Part shown: positions 25,825-33,465 of the stretch, one piece after another | How positions within the stretch are numbered: the first letter of the stretch is position 1 | Layout of the letters: every line of letters starts with the position of its first letter | NCBI GenBank assembly: GCA_036521995.1 | Contig: DATDGR010000164.1 | Coordinates: 1-44,043, forward strand | Source of the DNA: Gp13-AA77 sp036521995 | GTDB lineage: Bacteria > Acidobacteriota > Terriglobia > UBA7540 | DNA length: 44,043 nucleotides | Direction of reading: 5' to 3' | Notes under the pieces: generated by a model | Seen by the model: the letters and a program-made list of their open reading frames with translations, nothing else | What the model was told of the DNA's origin: nothing | The model's database searches: none | Made by a program: the position numbers and the translations under genes

Positions 25825-25886
25825 TCGCCGGAATTGTCCGGCGAGTGGTCCGGCTTTGAAAAGGCGCATTTGATGCGCCCTTTCTT
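25825..25886. terminator. Two adjacent hairpins, the second terminator-like
   Basis: TCGCCGGA-ATTG-TCCGGCGA (25825-25844) and GGCGCAT-TTG-ATGCGCC (25863-25879). The second is followed by CTTTCTT on the plus strand and by TTTTC on the minus strand, so it could stop transcription in either direction. Confidence 0.4.
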
Positions 25887-25997
25887 GTGACCTATCGGCG
25901 GGCCTGAACTCTGTTTCAGATGCTTCGGGGCCGGAGGGCGGCCCCTGGGGCTAAGGCTTTTGGGGGAAACCTGAAAAGGTTCGCGGCTTGACTCGAA

Positions 25998-26135
25998 GTG
26001 GCCACGCTACCGCAGAGATTCGGGCGGCATCTGAGGGAGATTCGGCTTGAACGCCGGATGAGTCAGGAGCGATTTGCGGAGGCCCTCGGCATTTCGGTGG
26101 ACTTTCTGACCCTGATCGAGCGCGGGCGGAAGTAG
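25998..26135 (+). CDS. Very small Xre-type helix-turn-helix protein (45 residues)
   Basis: From GTG the frame reads MATLPQRFGRHLREIRLERR, then MSQERFAEALGISVDFLTLI, then ERGRK and TAG. This is the first three helices of an HTH_3/Xre domain: SQERFAEALGIS is helix-turn-helix 2-3, and LTLIERGRK matches the family's ISxIERGRR element. A full domain needs about 15-20 more residues (the PSLDTLEKIAKAL part), which are absent and do not appear in any frame after the stop. It is either a truncated regulator or a natural mini-HTH. Its position, 114 bases upstream of a PEP-CTERM gene, leaves room for a regulatory link. Confidence 0.5.
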   Translation: MATLPQRFGRHLREIRLERRMSQERFAEALGISVDFLTLIERGRK

Positions 26136-26249
26136 AGATGCGTTGCATTTAACTTCCGCGTTGATGTGCCTCGATGATATACTCAACGGGATCGGAAGAA
26201 AGCGTTACAAACCTCATACCCGTAGATACTATCGCCCTGGAGGACGCCG

Positions 26250-27090
26250 ATGACAGAGGCAGCCCCTAAGCTTCGCGGAAGTCAGAAACCTCGTTTCAAG
26301 AGAGCTCCGCTCCAGTTGAAGGACGGTCTTGACAAGCGCCTTTCGAGCTACATGTTATCCGCAGGAGGGATGCTCAAAGACGTACTCGCCAAGCCTGGAT
26401 CGACCGGCTGGGTAGTGGCCGGAGCCACCGGAGTCGGGATGCTGGCGATGTCGGCGCCGGCGAGCGCCGACATCGTTAAGGGAACCGATTTGGTATGTTG
26501 CACGGTACTCGTTTCTTCGCGTCGCGCGAATCCTTATTTGCCCTTTTTCTACCACCGGTCAGGGGCACTGGGATGTCAACGGGGATGGTATAGCAGATTT
26601 TGAGGGGAGCTCGCGGTGGTTCCGCGTAGGCAATTTTGGCTACGCCTCAGGCTTACTTAAGGCCGAACCGGGGAACGGTTTCGTGCCCGGCCCGCTGGCG
26701 AAAGGCTATCAAGTTGGACCCAAAGACCCCTTCGTGGCCACGGGTGCGAAGGCTTTCGGCGTAAATATATACGGAACCTATGTTACCGTCTCCGGGAGCT
26801 GGGTCGAAAATCGAAAACACCCTTATAGCACTGGCTACCTGGGATTTGAGTTTCAGATCAATGGGCAGGCGCATTACGGCTGGGCCTACGCGTCCGTAAG
26901 CCTTAGCTACTCTGCCTATGCGGATTCGGTCTATTACAACACGATACCGAATCAGCCCATCCTTACCGGTCAAACGCAGGCGACCCCAGAGCCCGCGACG
27001 CTCGGTTTGTTGGCGCTAGGAGCGTTCGGCCTTGGAATCTGGCGGAGGCGAAAGGCTGGAACCGCGCAGGACGGTTCGCCCGTGGCCTGA
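26250..27090 (+). pseudogene. Frameshifted PEP-CTERM exported protein
   Basis: The N-terminal frame (from ATG 26250, with GGAGG a few bases upstream) carries a long basic leader and a signal peptide (WVVAGATGVGMLAMSAPASA, cleavage near residue 74). It goes out of frame soon after and stops at 26603. A second frame, open from about 26563, reads GHWDVNGDGIADFEGSS, WFRVGNFGYASGLLKAEPG and so on, and ends with a PEP-CTERM signal: ATPEPATLGLLALGAFGLGI followed by WRRRK. Joining them needs a +1 shift within about 26490-26570; in that interval none of the three frames looks fully natural, so more than one change may be present. The DVNGDGIADF stretch resembles FG-GAP-like or calcium-binding loops. 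Confidence 0.7.
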
Positions 27091-27640
27091 AATCGACCGC
27101 TTCTCGCCACACAACACTTCAACAACACTTTGCGTGCAGAATCGCGGCACTGGCGAGTCCGGGCGGAAGAGGTCCGGCATTCGCGGCAAGCGAGGCAAGA
27201 TCGCGATTAGGGAAGGTCGTTAAGCCATAGACCCGGCTAGGCTTACGGCCCCACAGTGAAGTGTTACACCGCTAGACATGCCGAGCCGTCCTTTCGCGAA
27301 AAAACAGTGGTCATCTGCGGCGACTCTTGGCGTTCGGGCGGCCCCAAAAATTGCGCTCTTGTGTAGAAATCGCGCTTGCTCTGAGCGATTCTACTCCGCA
27401 GCACCTGTTTGACCTAGCTCATTCTTGTGGCGCATCCATCGTTTTTGTGATGTGTGCGATCGGCAAGGCGGGAACGGCCGCAGACCGAGAAGCGCGCCCT
27501 GCGCTACCACCGGCGAAAGACAAAGGAAGGCACGAAAGCCGGGATGTTCAGGTTGAGACAGCCCAGGGTGAAAGGAGGAACTATCGCATGACAAGGAGGC
27601 GGCGGGAACGGTCCCATTGCCGCGCTTTTGGCACGCCCCT
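27091..27640. other. Gene-free stretch between the PEP-CTERM pseudogene and hicA
   Basis: About 550 bases. It contains one copy of the 42-base repeat (27466-27507) and nothing else I can name; open frames here lack ribosome binding sites and natural composition. Confidence 0.4.
27466..27507 (+). repeat. 42-base direct repeat, copy 1
   Basis: Begins AGGCGGGAACGGCCGCAGAC and ends GCCCTGCGCTAC. It is identical to 28239-28280 except for one base (C versus A at position 10). The CGCAG...CTGCG ends suggest a diverged member of the CGCAGGGC palindrome family. The two copies flank the hicBA locus. Confidence 0.75.
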
Positions 27641-27826
27641 TCAGGCTCGGGGATTTGAAGGTCCCGGCAGATCTTCCGGGCCAGGATGTCGTTAATTTCG
27701 GTGTGGCGGAGGCAGGGCGGAGACTTTGTTTTGGCGCGGATTCACGTAGATCGTATGCCTGCTCCCCTGCCGGAGCTCCCGGCAGCCCTTCTCTTGCAGA
27801 TGCCGGATCAACTCGCGGCGCTTCAT
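27641..27826 (-). pseudogene. hicA: Toxin HicA (mRNA interferase), frameshifted
   Basis: The ATG at 27826 overlaps the hicB stop (ATGA). The first 38 residues are a good HicA: MKRRELIRHLQEKGCRELRQ, then GSRHTIYVNP with the catalytic His, then KVSAL. After LP the frame reads PPHRN and stops at 27692. Shifting by one base from about 27708 restores RHTEINDILARKICRDLQIP, exactly the C-terminal half of HicA. A single extra G (plus strand, in GGCGGAGG at 27705-27712) explains the break. HicA is a small double-stranded-RNA-binding-fold RNase that cuts mRNA. As read, it is truncated before the final helix and is probably inactive. The antitoxin-first gene order is less common than hicA-hicB but known. 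Confidence 0.75.
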
Positions 27827-28041
27827 AGGGCCGCTAGGGAGACTGGCTCTTTGATGACGTTCTCGCCTTCCAAGTCATGTTCCGCCAGTTCGCGGTTGGC
27901 TTCAAGCACCAGCCGGATCGCTTCCCGAATGTTTTCGCGGGCTTCCTCCAGGGTCGCGCCCTGGGTGTTGGCTCCGGGCAGATCTTCCACCCAGGCGATA
28001 TACCCTTCTGGCACTTTCTTAAAGACGGCGGTGAGTTCCAT
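27823..28041 (-). CDS. hicB: Antitoxin HicB
   Basis: A 72-residue single-domain HicB: MELTAVFKKVPEGYIAWVED, then LPGANTQGATLEEARENIRE, then AIRLVLEANREL. This partial RNase H-like fold binds and blocks HicA. No separate DNA-binding domain follows, as in short HicB proteins. I chose the ATG giving MELTAVF, where family similarity begins; a second ATG nine codons upstream (28068) lies inside a small palindrome. The stop overlaps the hicA start by four bases, so the two would be translationally coupled. The antitoxin is intact while its toxin is broken. Confidence 0.85.
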   Translation of the reverse strand: MELTAVFKKVPEGYIAWVEDLPGANTQGATLEEARENIREAIRLVLEANRELAEHDLEGENVIKEPVSLAAL

Positions 28042-28056
28042 GTTTAGTGTCCGAGC

Positions 28057-28068
28057 ATGCAAATGCAT
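28057..28068. promoter_or_regulatory. Palindrome upstream of hicB, possible operator
   Basis: ATGCA-AA-TGCAT is a perfect 5-2-5 inverted repeat 16 bases upstream of the preferred hicB start. HicAB operons are usually autoregulated, but a lone short palindrome is weak evidence. Confidence 0.2.
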
Positions 28069-28160
28069 ACTAACACGCGCCAGTTCGCGCTCACAAGCAC
28101 GCGAACAGGTTCCAAGAGATGCCGTGTCAAGCGTGTTTTCGCAGCCTGTGCGCTCTTTAA

Positions 28161-28232
28161 GCCCCGGCAGGGGCGCAGCATGCTAGCCCACGGCGACAGC
28201 CGTGGGCTACATTACGCCGCCCCTGCTGGGGC
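28161..28232. repeat. 72-base nested palindrome
   Basis: Outer arms GCCCCGGCAGGGGC (28161-28174) and GCCCCTGCTGGGGC (28219-28232) pair with one G-T. The inner arms TAGCCCACGGC (28184-28194) and GCCGTGGGCTA (28199-28209) pair perfectly with a four-base loop. This kind of AGCCCACGGC...GCCGTGGGCT unit is widespread between genes in soil bacteria. It lies between hicB and the end of the YfhO-like gene and could form a terminator-like structure. Confidence 0.75.
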
Positions 28233-28238
28233 TGGGGC

Positions 28239-28280
28239 AGGCGGGAAAGGCCGCAGACCGAGAAGCGCGCCCTGCGCTAC
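28239..28280 (+). repeat. 42-base direct repeat, copy 2
   Basis: One mismatch to 27466-27507. Its last bases overlap the stop codon of the YfhO-like gene (28277-28279), so the repeat inserted at, or was captured by, the gene end. Confidence 0.75.
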
Positions 28281-30844
28281 GTTTGCTTACTCCACGCGAA
28301 GGCGAGCGCGATCATCGTGATCAGCGAAACCGCGACTCCGGCCGCGAGACCGCGCTGGCGGTACCGGAACTGAATCTGGTGAGTGCCGGGGCCGGTCTCG
28401 ACGGCACGAAACATGTGGTCAGCGATCAGGACCGGCGCGGCCCTGCCATCCACCGTGGCCTGCCAGCCGGGGTCCCAGCGGTCGAGCAGGATCACGTATC
28501 CGGGGCGCTGCATCTCGGCCCGGAGCGTGACGGTATTGGGGTCGCGCGCCGTAATCGTAACCTCACCAGCGTCCTGTGCCGGGTTCGAGACACCGGGGGA
28601 AAGCGGGGGCGGCGTGGCCTCCAGAATCACAGTATGACGCGCGTCAAAGCCGGGGTCGGAAAGCTTGGATAACGTGCCGGCGCTGTTGATCGACTCGACG
28701 GCGTTCCCCACGGCGTAGGCCCGGGGCATGAAGCAAAGGTCCTGGTAGAGGTAGCTGGGATCAGGCGAACCATTGAACACCGGCCCTACTTCGCGGGTGG
28801 TGGCGCTCGGGCGGCGGTTTTGCCGGACGATGTACTTCACGTTGGCGCGGCCCAGCAGGCAGTCGGCCCGCGCCTGGTCACTCTCCTGCTTGATCTCGTG
28901 GATCCAGAACTCATAGTAAGCCGGAGGTAGCGAGCCCTCCATATCGAGGTTTTCGGCCATTTCAATCCCCGACAACATGGCGCCGCGGTTCAACAGCAGG
29001 CGATCGCGAAAAGAGATCTGGGCCGCGGCCGAAAAACCACGCGCCTCGGGGATGGAATCGAAATTCAGCAGCGCCTGGGACTCTGAAATGGAGCTCTGCG
29101 GGTCGCGCTGGATGTACGCGAAGCGGTAAGGGCCGGAGGGGTGCGGCGGCTGCTCGACCACGGGCGGCCGGTAGGTGTAGAAGCTCCTCGGAACCGTGGG
29201 ATTGTCGGAGTCGTTCACCCACACGGCTTGGGCGATTCCGAGGGCGATCACCACCCCGAGACCCCGTCGCGCCCACCGGCGTCCCTGCTTCAGGGCGACC
29301 AGCCAGATGGCGCCGCCCAGGAAGAATCCGGCCAGCCCGGGAAATTGAAGCTTGATCATGGAAAGCGCGTAGTTCATGGCCGCTTGAAGATCTGAGGCTC
29401 GGAGTTGATCGGCGGGCGAGCGCTCAAAGAGCTGATTCGTGGCGAGGAGAATCGCCCGGCTGCCGCGGTCGATCAGTTGGGGAGCCGTGGCCGCCAGAAC
29501 CCAGATCAAGGCGGCCACCGAGCCCAGGGCGATCAGAGGCGATAAAGTCCTCATTCTCCACTGAACGGTCCCGCCGCTCGAGCCGTCGCCCGCCCGCCGG
29601 ATCACGTCGACGCCCCATCCAGCCAGGATCGCGAGCAGACCTATCGCTGGCACGAGTAGCTTGGCGGGAAAGCGAACCAGAGCCAGCGGTGGAAACAGCA
29701 GGTAAGCCTCGGCGAAGAGTGGTGTATAGCGTCCGCAAGCCAGCAGCAACAGGATCACAGCGGCAACGGCAAGGAAGTTTCGGCGCCGGTCGCGCCCCTC
29801 GCTCCAGCCGATCCAGGCGAAAAAGATCGGAACAAATCCAACGAAAACCGAGACGTAATACGGCTGGTTCCGGCCGGCCAGCACGTAGGTCCACGAGGTG
29901 CTGGAGTCGAAGACGCTGCCGAAGAAGCCGGGCAACAGCAGGTCCAGGAAAGTGAGCGGATGCAGCGACCAGTAAACCGTCTCGCCGTAAGGCAAGCCCG
30001 TGGTCCCGCGCCGGGCGCGATGAAGGATGTCAAGCGAAGGCAAGAGTCCGACCGCGCTGAGACCGAGCATGAGCAATCCGACCGCTGCGAACGCCAGTAC
30101 GAGTCGAATGATTCGTTGCCGGAGGTGATCGCGCGTACCGAGAGCGTCGAACACGGCATAAGCGAACGCCAGGGCCACCGTGGCCAGCAGGGTGAAGGGT
30201 TCGGCGCCAATGAACTGCAGCGCAAGCACCACGGAGAGCAGAATCCAAGGGCGTCGAGAGCGATGGCGCACGGCGTAGTCGGTCACGAGCAGCGCCCACG
30301 GAATCCAGGCCGCAGCCGCCGCTTGGTTGTAAAGATTGCCGAGCGAAAGCACAGGTCCGCTGAAAGCAAAGGTCGCGGCCGCAAAGAAGGCGGCGGTGCG
30401 GCTCTGCTCCCAGCGCCGCGCCAACAGATAGGTGCCAAGCGCAACCCACCCGAAGTGAAGAATGTAATGCAGGCCGTACGCGAGCCCGACCGGCAGAAGA
30501 ATGATCAGGAGCGTGGTCGGATAGAAGAACAAAAAGTTGGGATTGGCCAGAACGGGCTCACCAAAGCTGAAGTAAGGATTCCAATAAGGCAGGTGGCCGG
30601 TCCGCGCGACGGCATGAATGAACTGGGCGCGCGGGTAGGTGTAGCTGAAGACGTCGCGATAGAAGAACATCTGGCCGGCGAAGAGAACGCGCCGGAAAAG
30701 CAGGATCAGGATTCCCGCCAGCAAGGCCAACGGCGCAGCGTCGGCGCGGGTTATCAGCCAGAAGACACGGCGGGGCGGCGCGACAGGCCGTCCGTCCTGG
30801 GTGGAGCGGAGCGAGTCCTTGACTGTGAGTTCCGGCTCAGGCAT
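28277..30844 (-). CDS. YfhO-like multi-pass membrane protein (putative GT-C glycosyltransferase)
   Basis: 855 residues. Features of the YfhO family are the first-loop FYRDVFSYTYPRAQFI, then GHLPYWNPYFSFGEPVLANP and FFYPTTLL, near residues 55-105. About a dozen membrane helices follow in the first 560 residues, then a beta-rich periplasmic domain with DPGWQATVDGRAAPVLIADHMFRAVE near residue 800, and a final helix before the C-terminus. YfhO-family proteins resemble GT-C enzymes that transfer sugars from polyprenyl-phosphate donors onto envelope polymers (lipoteichoic acid in Gram-positives). Here it overlaps the DprE1-like gene by 8 bases and is the last gene of a three-gene operon for a lipid-linked pentose. 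A role as the transferase using that donor is a reasonable inference, not shown. Confidence 0.82.
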   Translation of the reverse strand: MPEPELTVKDSLRSTQDGRPVAPPRRVFWLITRADAAPLALLAGILILLFRRVLFAGQMFFYRDVFSYTYPRAQFIHAVARTGHLPYWNPYFSFGEPVLANPNFLFFYPTTLLIILLPVGLAYGLHYILHFGWVALGTYLLARRWEQSRTAAFFAAATFAFSGPVLSLGNLYNQAAAAAWIPWALLVTDYAVRHRSRRPWILLSVVLALQFIGAEPFTLLATVALAFAYAVFDALGTRDHLRQRIIRLVLAFAAVGLLMLGLSAVGLLPSLDILHRARRGTTGLPYGETVYWSLHPLTFLDLLLPGFFGSVFDSSTSWTYVLAGRNQPYYVSVFVGFVPIFFAWIGWSEGRDRRRNFLAVAAVILLLLACGRYTPLFAEAYLLFPPLALVRFPAKLLVPAIGLLAILAGWGVDVIRRAGDGSSGGTVQWRMRTLSPLIALGSVAALIWVLAATAPQLIDRGSRAILLATNQLFERSPADQLRASDLQAAMNYALSMIKLQFPGLAGFFLGGAIWLVALKQGRRWARRGLGVVIALGIAQAVWVNDSDNPTVPRSFYTYRPPVVEQPPHPSGPYRFAYIQRDPQSSISESQALLNFDSIPEARGFSAAAQISFRDRLLLNRGAMLSGIEMAENLDMEGSLPPAYYEFWIHEIKQESDQARADCLLGRANVKYIVRQNRRPSATTREVGPVFNGSPDPSYLYQDLCFMPRAYAVGNAVESINSAGTLSKLSDPGFDARHTVILEATPPPLSPGVSNPAQDAGEVTITARDPNTVTLRAEMQRPGYVILLDRWDPGWQATVDGRAAPVLIADHMFRAVETGPGTHQIQFRYRQRGLAAGVAVSLITMIALAFAWSKQT

Positions 30845-32324
30845 CCAGAAACTTCAACATGCGGGCGAGCGAAGAGGACAGGCGGCGGCGAGGATCAAGC
30901 CTGCGCTGGACCGCTCGAAATTCGTCTAGCCTGGGGTAGCTTCGCGCAAACGACCCGGCGCTGAGAGTGGCGTCCTTGGCCAGGTAGATGCGGCCGCCAT
31001 GATCCACGACGAGCGCGTCGAGCTCTCGCAAGAAGGCGGGCAGCTCGCGATCGAACGGCAAATCGAGCGCCAGCGTGGAGCCGGCCATCGGAAAGCTGAG
31101 CATGCCCGCACCGCCCTCCCCGAAGCGCTTCAGCACGCCTAAGAAGGCCGCGCGGCGTGACTCCCGAATCCGTTGGATGAGACTCGTGAAGACCGGGCGG
31201 GCCGCAGTGTGCGGCACCACGACCTGATACTGCACAAAACCGCGGCGTCCGTAGAGACGGTTCCAGTGCTGAACGGCGTCCAGCGGATAGAAGAACCGGT
31301 CGAGATCCACCAGGCGCTCCGACGCCGCCGGCTTCGAGTGGAAGTAGAAGGCATTAAAGGCGCCGACGGTCCAGGTCCGGAGCGGAGTCAGCGGGAGTGG
31401 AAACGGAATGTTGGTTCTCTCGCGCTCGCGAAGGGCAAGCGGCCCGCGCACGCTTTTGGAGATCTCGGACGCGGCCGCATGCCGGCCGAGCATCACCAGA
31501 GACCGGCCGAGTTGCGCGCCTCGAGCAATGCAATCGGTCCACGCCACCGAGTACTCGTACTGCCTGTCGCCCTCTTCAAGAAGCTCCAAAGTGGTTTCCA
31601 GATTCGCCGCTCTCACGACCCGCACGAGCAAGTATGCCGATTCGACCGGCCGCAGCTGGAGTCGCGCCCGGGCGATGAAACCTGTAAGACCCACGCCTCC
31701 CACGGTGGCCCAAAAGACCTCCGGATGCATCTCGGGCGAGCATTGCAAACGCTCACCTTCCGCTGTGAGCAGATCGAGGTCCAGCACACCTTTCGAGAAC
31801 GAGCCCGCCCGATGGTGGTTCTTGCCGTGGACATCAGCGGCAATCGCTCCTCCCACCGTCACCTGACGCGTACCGGGTGTCACCGGCAGAAAGAATCCGC
31901 GCGGCAACGCCTCGCGAATCATCTGATCCAGGCTCACTCCGGCCTCGCAGTCCAGGATGCCGGTGGCGGATTCGAACGCCAGGATTCGATTAAGACGCAG
32001 CAGCGAGACAGTGGCCGCCCCACGGTTCAAGGCAGCGTCGCCGTAGCTGCGGCCAAGACCCCGCGGGGTGTAGCATTCTCCCCGCGACGAGCAAATCAGA
32101 CCCGCAAGATCTGCCGAATCGGCCGGCTCGTAAAGCCGGCACGGCTCCACGGGGAAGCGACCCCATCCCGAAAGCTGCTGTACGCCCCGGTCGATTCCGG
32201 CGCTACCCGTCTTGTCCGCCGCACTCATCACTCCTGACACAGGCGGCACACCCTGTCCCACGGCGCTGCTGAGGATCGAAGGCGTCCTTTCCGAGTCTGA
32301 GATAGTTTGAGCACGAGCCACCAT
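30837..32324 (-). CDS. DprE1-like decaprenylphosphoryl-ribose 2'-oxidase family FAD enzyme
   Basis: 495 residues. The PCMH FAD-binding fold starts with YTPRGLGRSYGDAALN (about 89-104), then GFFLPVTPGTRQVTVGGAIAADVHGKNHH (about 155-184), whose GKNHH matches the active-site loop of mycobacterial DprE1. The C-terminal substrate domain has LKRFGEGGAGMLSFPMAG. In the family DprE1 and DprE2 epimerise polyprenyl-phosphate ribose to arabinose, the donor for arabinan. The benzothiazinone-target Cys of mycobacteria aligns with Ala here (GSTLALDLP, codon at 31068-31070). The first 40 residues are an unusual Ser/Gly-rich extension, so a later start is possible. It is six bases downstream of the UbiA-type gene. 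No DprE2-like reductase is in the window. Confidence 0.85.
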   Translation of the reverse strand: MVARAQTISDSERTPSILSSAVGQGVPPVSGVMSAADKTGSAGIDRGVQQLSGWGRFPVEPCRLYEPADSADLAGLICSSRGECYTPRGLGRSYGDAALNRGAATVSLLRLNRILAFESATGILDCEAGVSLDQMIREALPRGFFLPVTPGTRQVTVGGAIAADVHGKNHHRAGSFSKGVLDLDLLTAEGERLQCSPEMHPEVFWATVGGVGLTGFIARARLQLRPVESAYLLVRVVRAANLETTLELLEEGDRQYEYSVAWTDCIARGAQLGRSLVMLGRHAAASEISKSVRGPLALRERERTNIPFPLPLTPLRTWTVGAFNAFYFHSKPAASERLVDLDRFFYPLDAVQHWNRLYGRRGFVQYQVVVPHTAARPVFTSLIQRIRESRRAAFLGVLKRFGEGGAGMLSFPMAGSTLALDLPFDRELPAFLRELDALVVDHGGRIYLAKDATLSAGSFARSYPRLDEFRAVQRRLDPRRRLSSSLARMLKFLDA

Positions 32325-32330
32325 GGTCGA

Positions 32331-33257
32331 TCAGATGTAGATAATCAAGATGACGGAAACTGCCCAAAGAACCACCACGCCCAGCAATACGGCGTCCGTG
32401 AAGAGCAGGCGGGCCGGGTTACCGCCTTCTTTGTGCCGATGCACTAAGAACAAGTACCGGAAGACGCCGAAAAGCACAAATGGGACCGTCAGGTCCATGC
32501 GCTTGCCTGGGAATTTCGTGCGCACATCGCCCGACAGCGTATAAAGCGCGTAGGACATGAGCGTGGCCGCCGTCACAATGACAATGAGCTGGTCGAGAAA
32601 GTAGGGGCTGTAATGGACAAGGTTCGAGCGCTGCGCGCTGGCGCCGCCCTCAAGCATCACGAGCTCATGGCGCCGCTTGCTGAGAGCCAGAAACAAGGCC
32701 AGCATCGTGGTGCAGACCAGGAGCCAGGCCGAAATGGGAACGTGGATCACGAGCCCTCCAGCCACCACGCGCAGCACGAATCCGGCGGCAATCAGGAAGA
32801 CGTCCACCAGCATCACCCGCTTTAGAAAGGCGGAGTAAGCCAGATTGAGCCCCGCGTAGACGGCTCCCAAGAGGAAGAAGCTGGGCGCCAGACGCCACGC
32901 GAGAGTCAGTCCGACCAGGTCCAGGAGCACCGCGGCCAACACCGCTGTTCGCGCCGGAAGGCGTCCGGAAGCTACCGGCCGCAACCGCTTAGCGGGATTC
33001 TGCCGGTCTTCGGCGAGGTCGAACACGTCGTTGATCAGATAGACGGCGCTGGAAAGCAGACAAAAGTCCGCGGCCGCCAGCACCGCAAGCGCAGCCTGGT
33101 GCGGATCGCTCAGTTGGCGAGAGAACACCAAAGCGGCGAGGACAAAACCATTCTTCACCCATTGCCCGGGCCGGAGGGCCTCAACGAGCGCTCCCAAATT
33201 TGTCCGGGCTGCAACCAACAGAGGGCCGGCGGGTGCGGAACTGGCGGAAGTTGCCAT
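32331..33257 (-). CDS. UbiA-family prenyltransferase, decaprenyl-phosphate phosphoribosyltransferase-like
   Basis: 308 residues, about nine membrane helices. The first Asp-rich motif NDVFDLAED is followed by RQNPAKRLRPVASG, which is the DPPR-synthase (Rv3806c-type) pattern in place of quinone-type UbiA. The second conserved loop is LAYSAFLKRVMLVDVFLIA, and LSKRRHELVML follows a helix in the second half. It would attach phosphoribose from PRPP to a polyprenyl phosphate, the first step toward the substrate of the DprE1-like enzyme encoded next to it. It heads the UbiA-DprE1-YfhO operon; 208 non-coding bases separate it from murB upstream, probably holding the promoter. Confidence 0.88.
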   Translation of the reverse strand: MATSASSAPAGPLLVAARTNLGALVEALRPGQWVKNGFVLAALVFSRQLSDPHQAALAVLAAADFCLLSSAVYLINDVFDLAEDRQNPAKRLRPVASGRLPARTAVLAAVLLDLVGLTLAWRLAPSFFLLGAVYAGLNLAYSAFLKRVMLVDVFLIAAGFVLRVVAGGLVIHVPISAWLLVCTTMLALFLALSKRRHELVMLEGGASAQRSNLVHYSPYFLDQLIVIVTAATLMSYALYTLSGDVRTKFPGKRMDLTVPFVLFGVFRYLFLVHRHKEGGNPARLLFTDAVLLGVVVLWAVSVILIIYI

Positions 33258-33465
33258 CAGAAACCAACGGGCAGTCCCGAGCCAGGCATAGACCCAGGTG
33301 ACATTTGACAGTCCGCTATCTTACTTGGCGGGCTCGGATGAGCCGACCGAAGCCCGCAAATCAAATCTGCCCATTACTAACTGTATATCGTCGCACGGTT
33401 ACAGGTCGGAATCAAGCTTCGGCTAGTGCGGGCAGGTCCGGGCTGGGCGCGCGGCGGGCAAGGCG

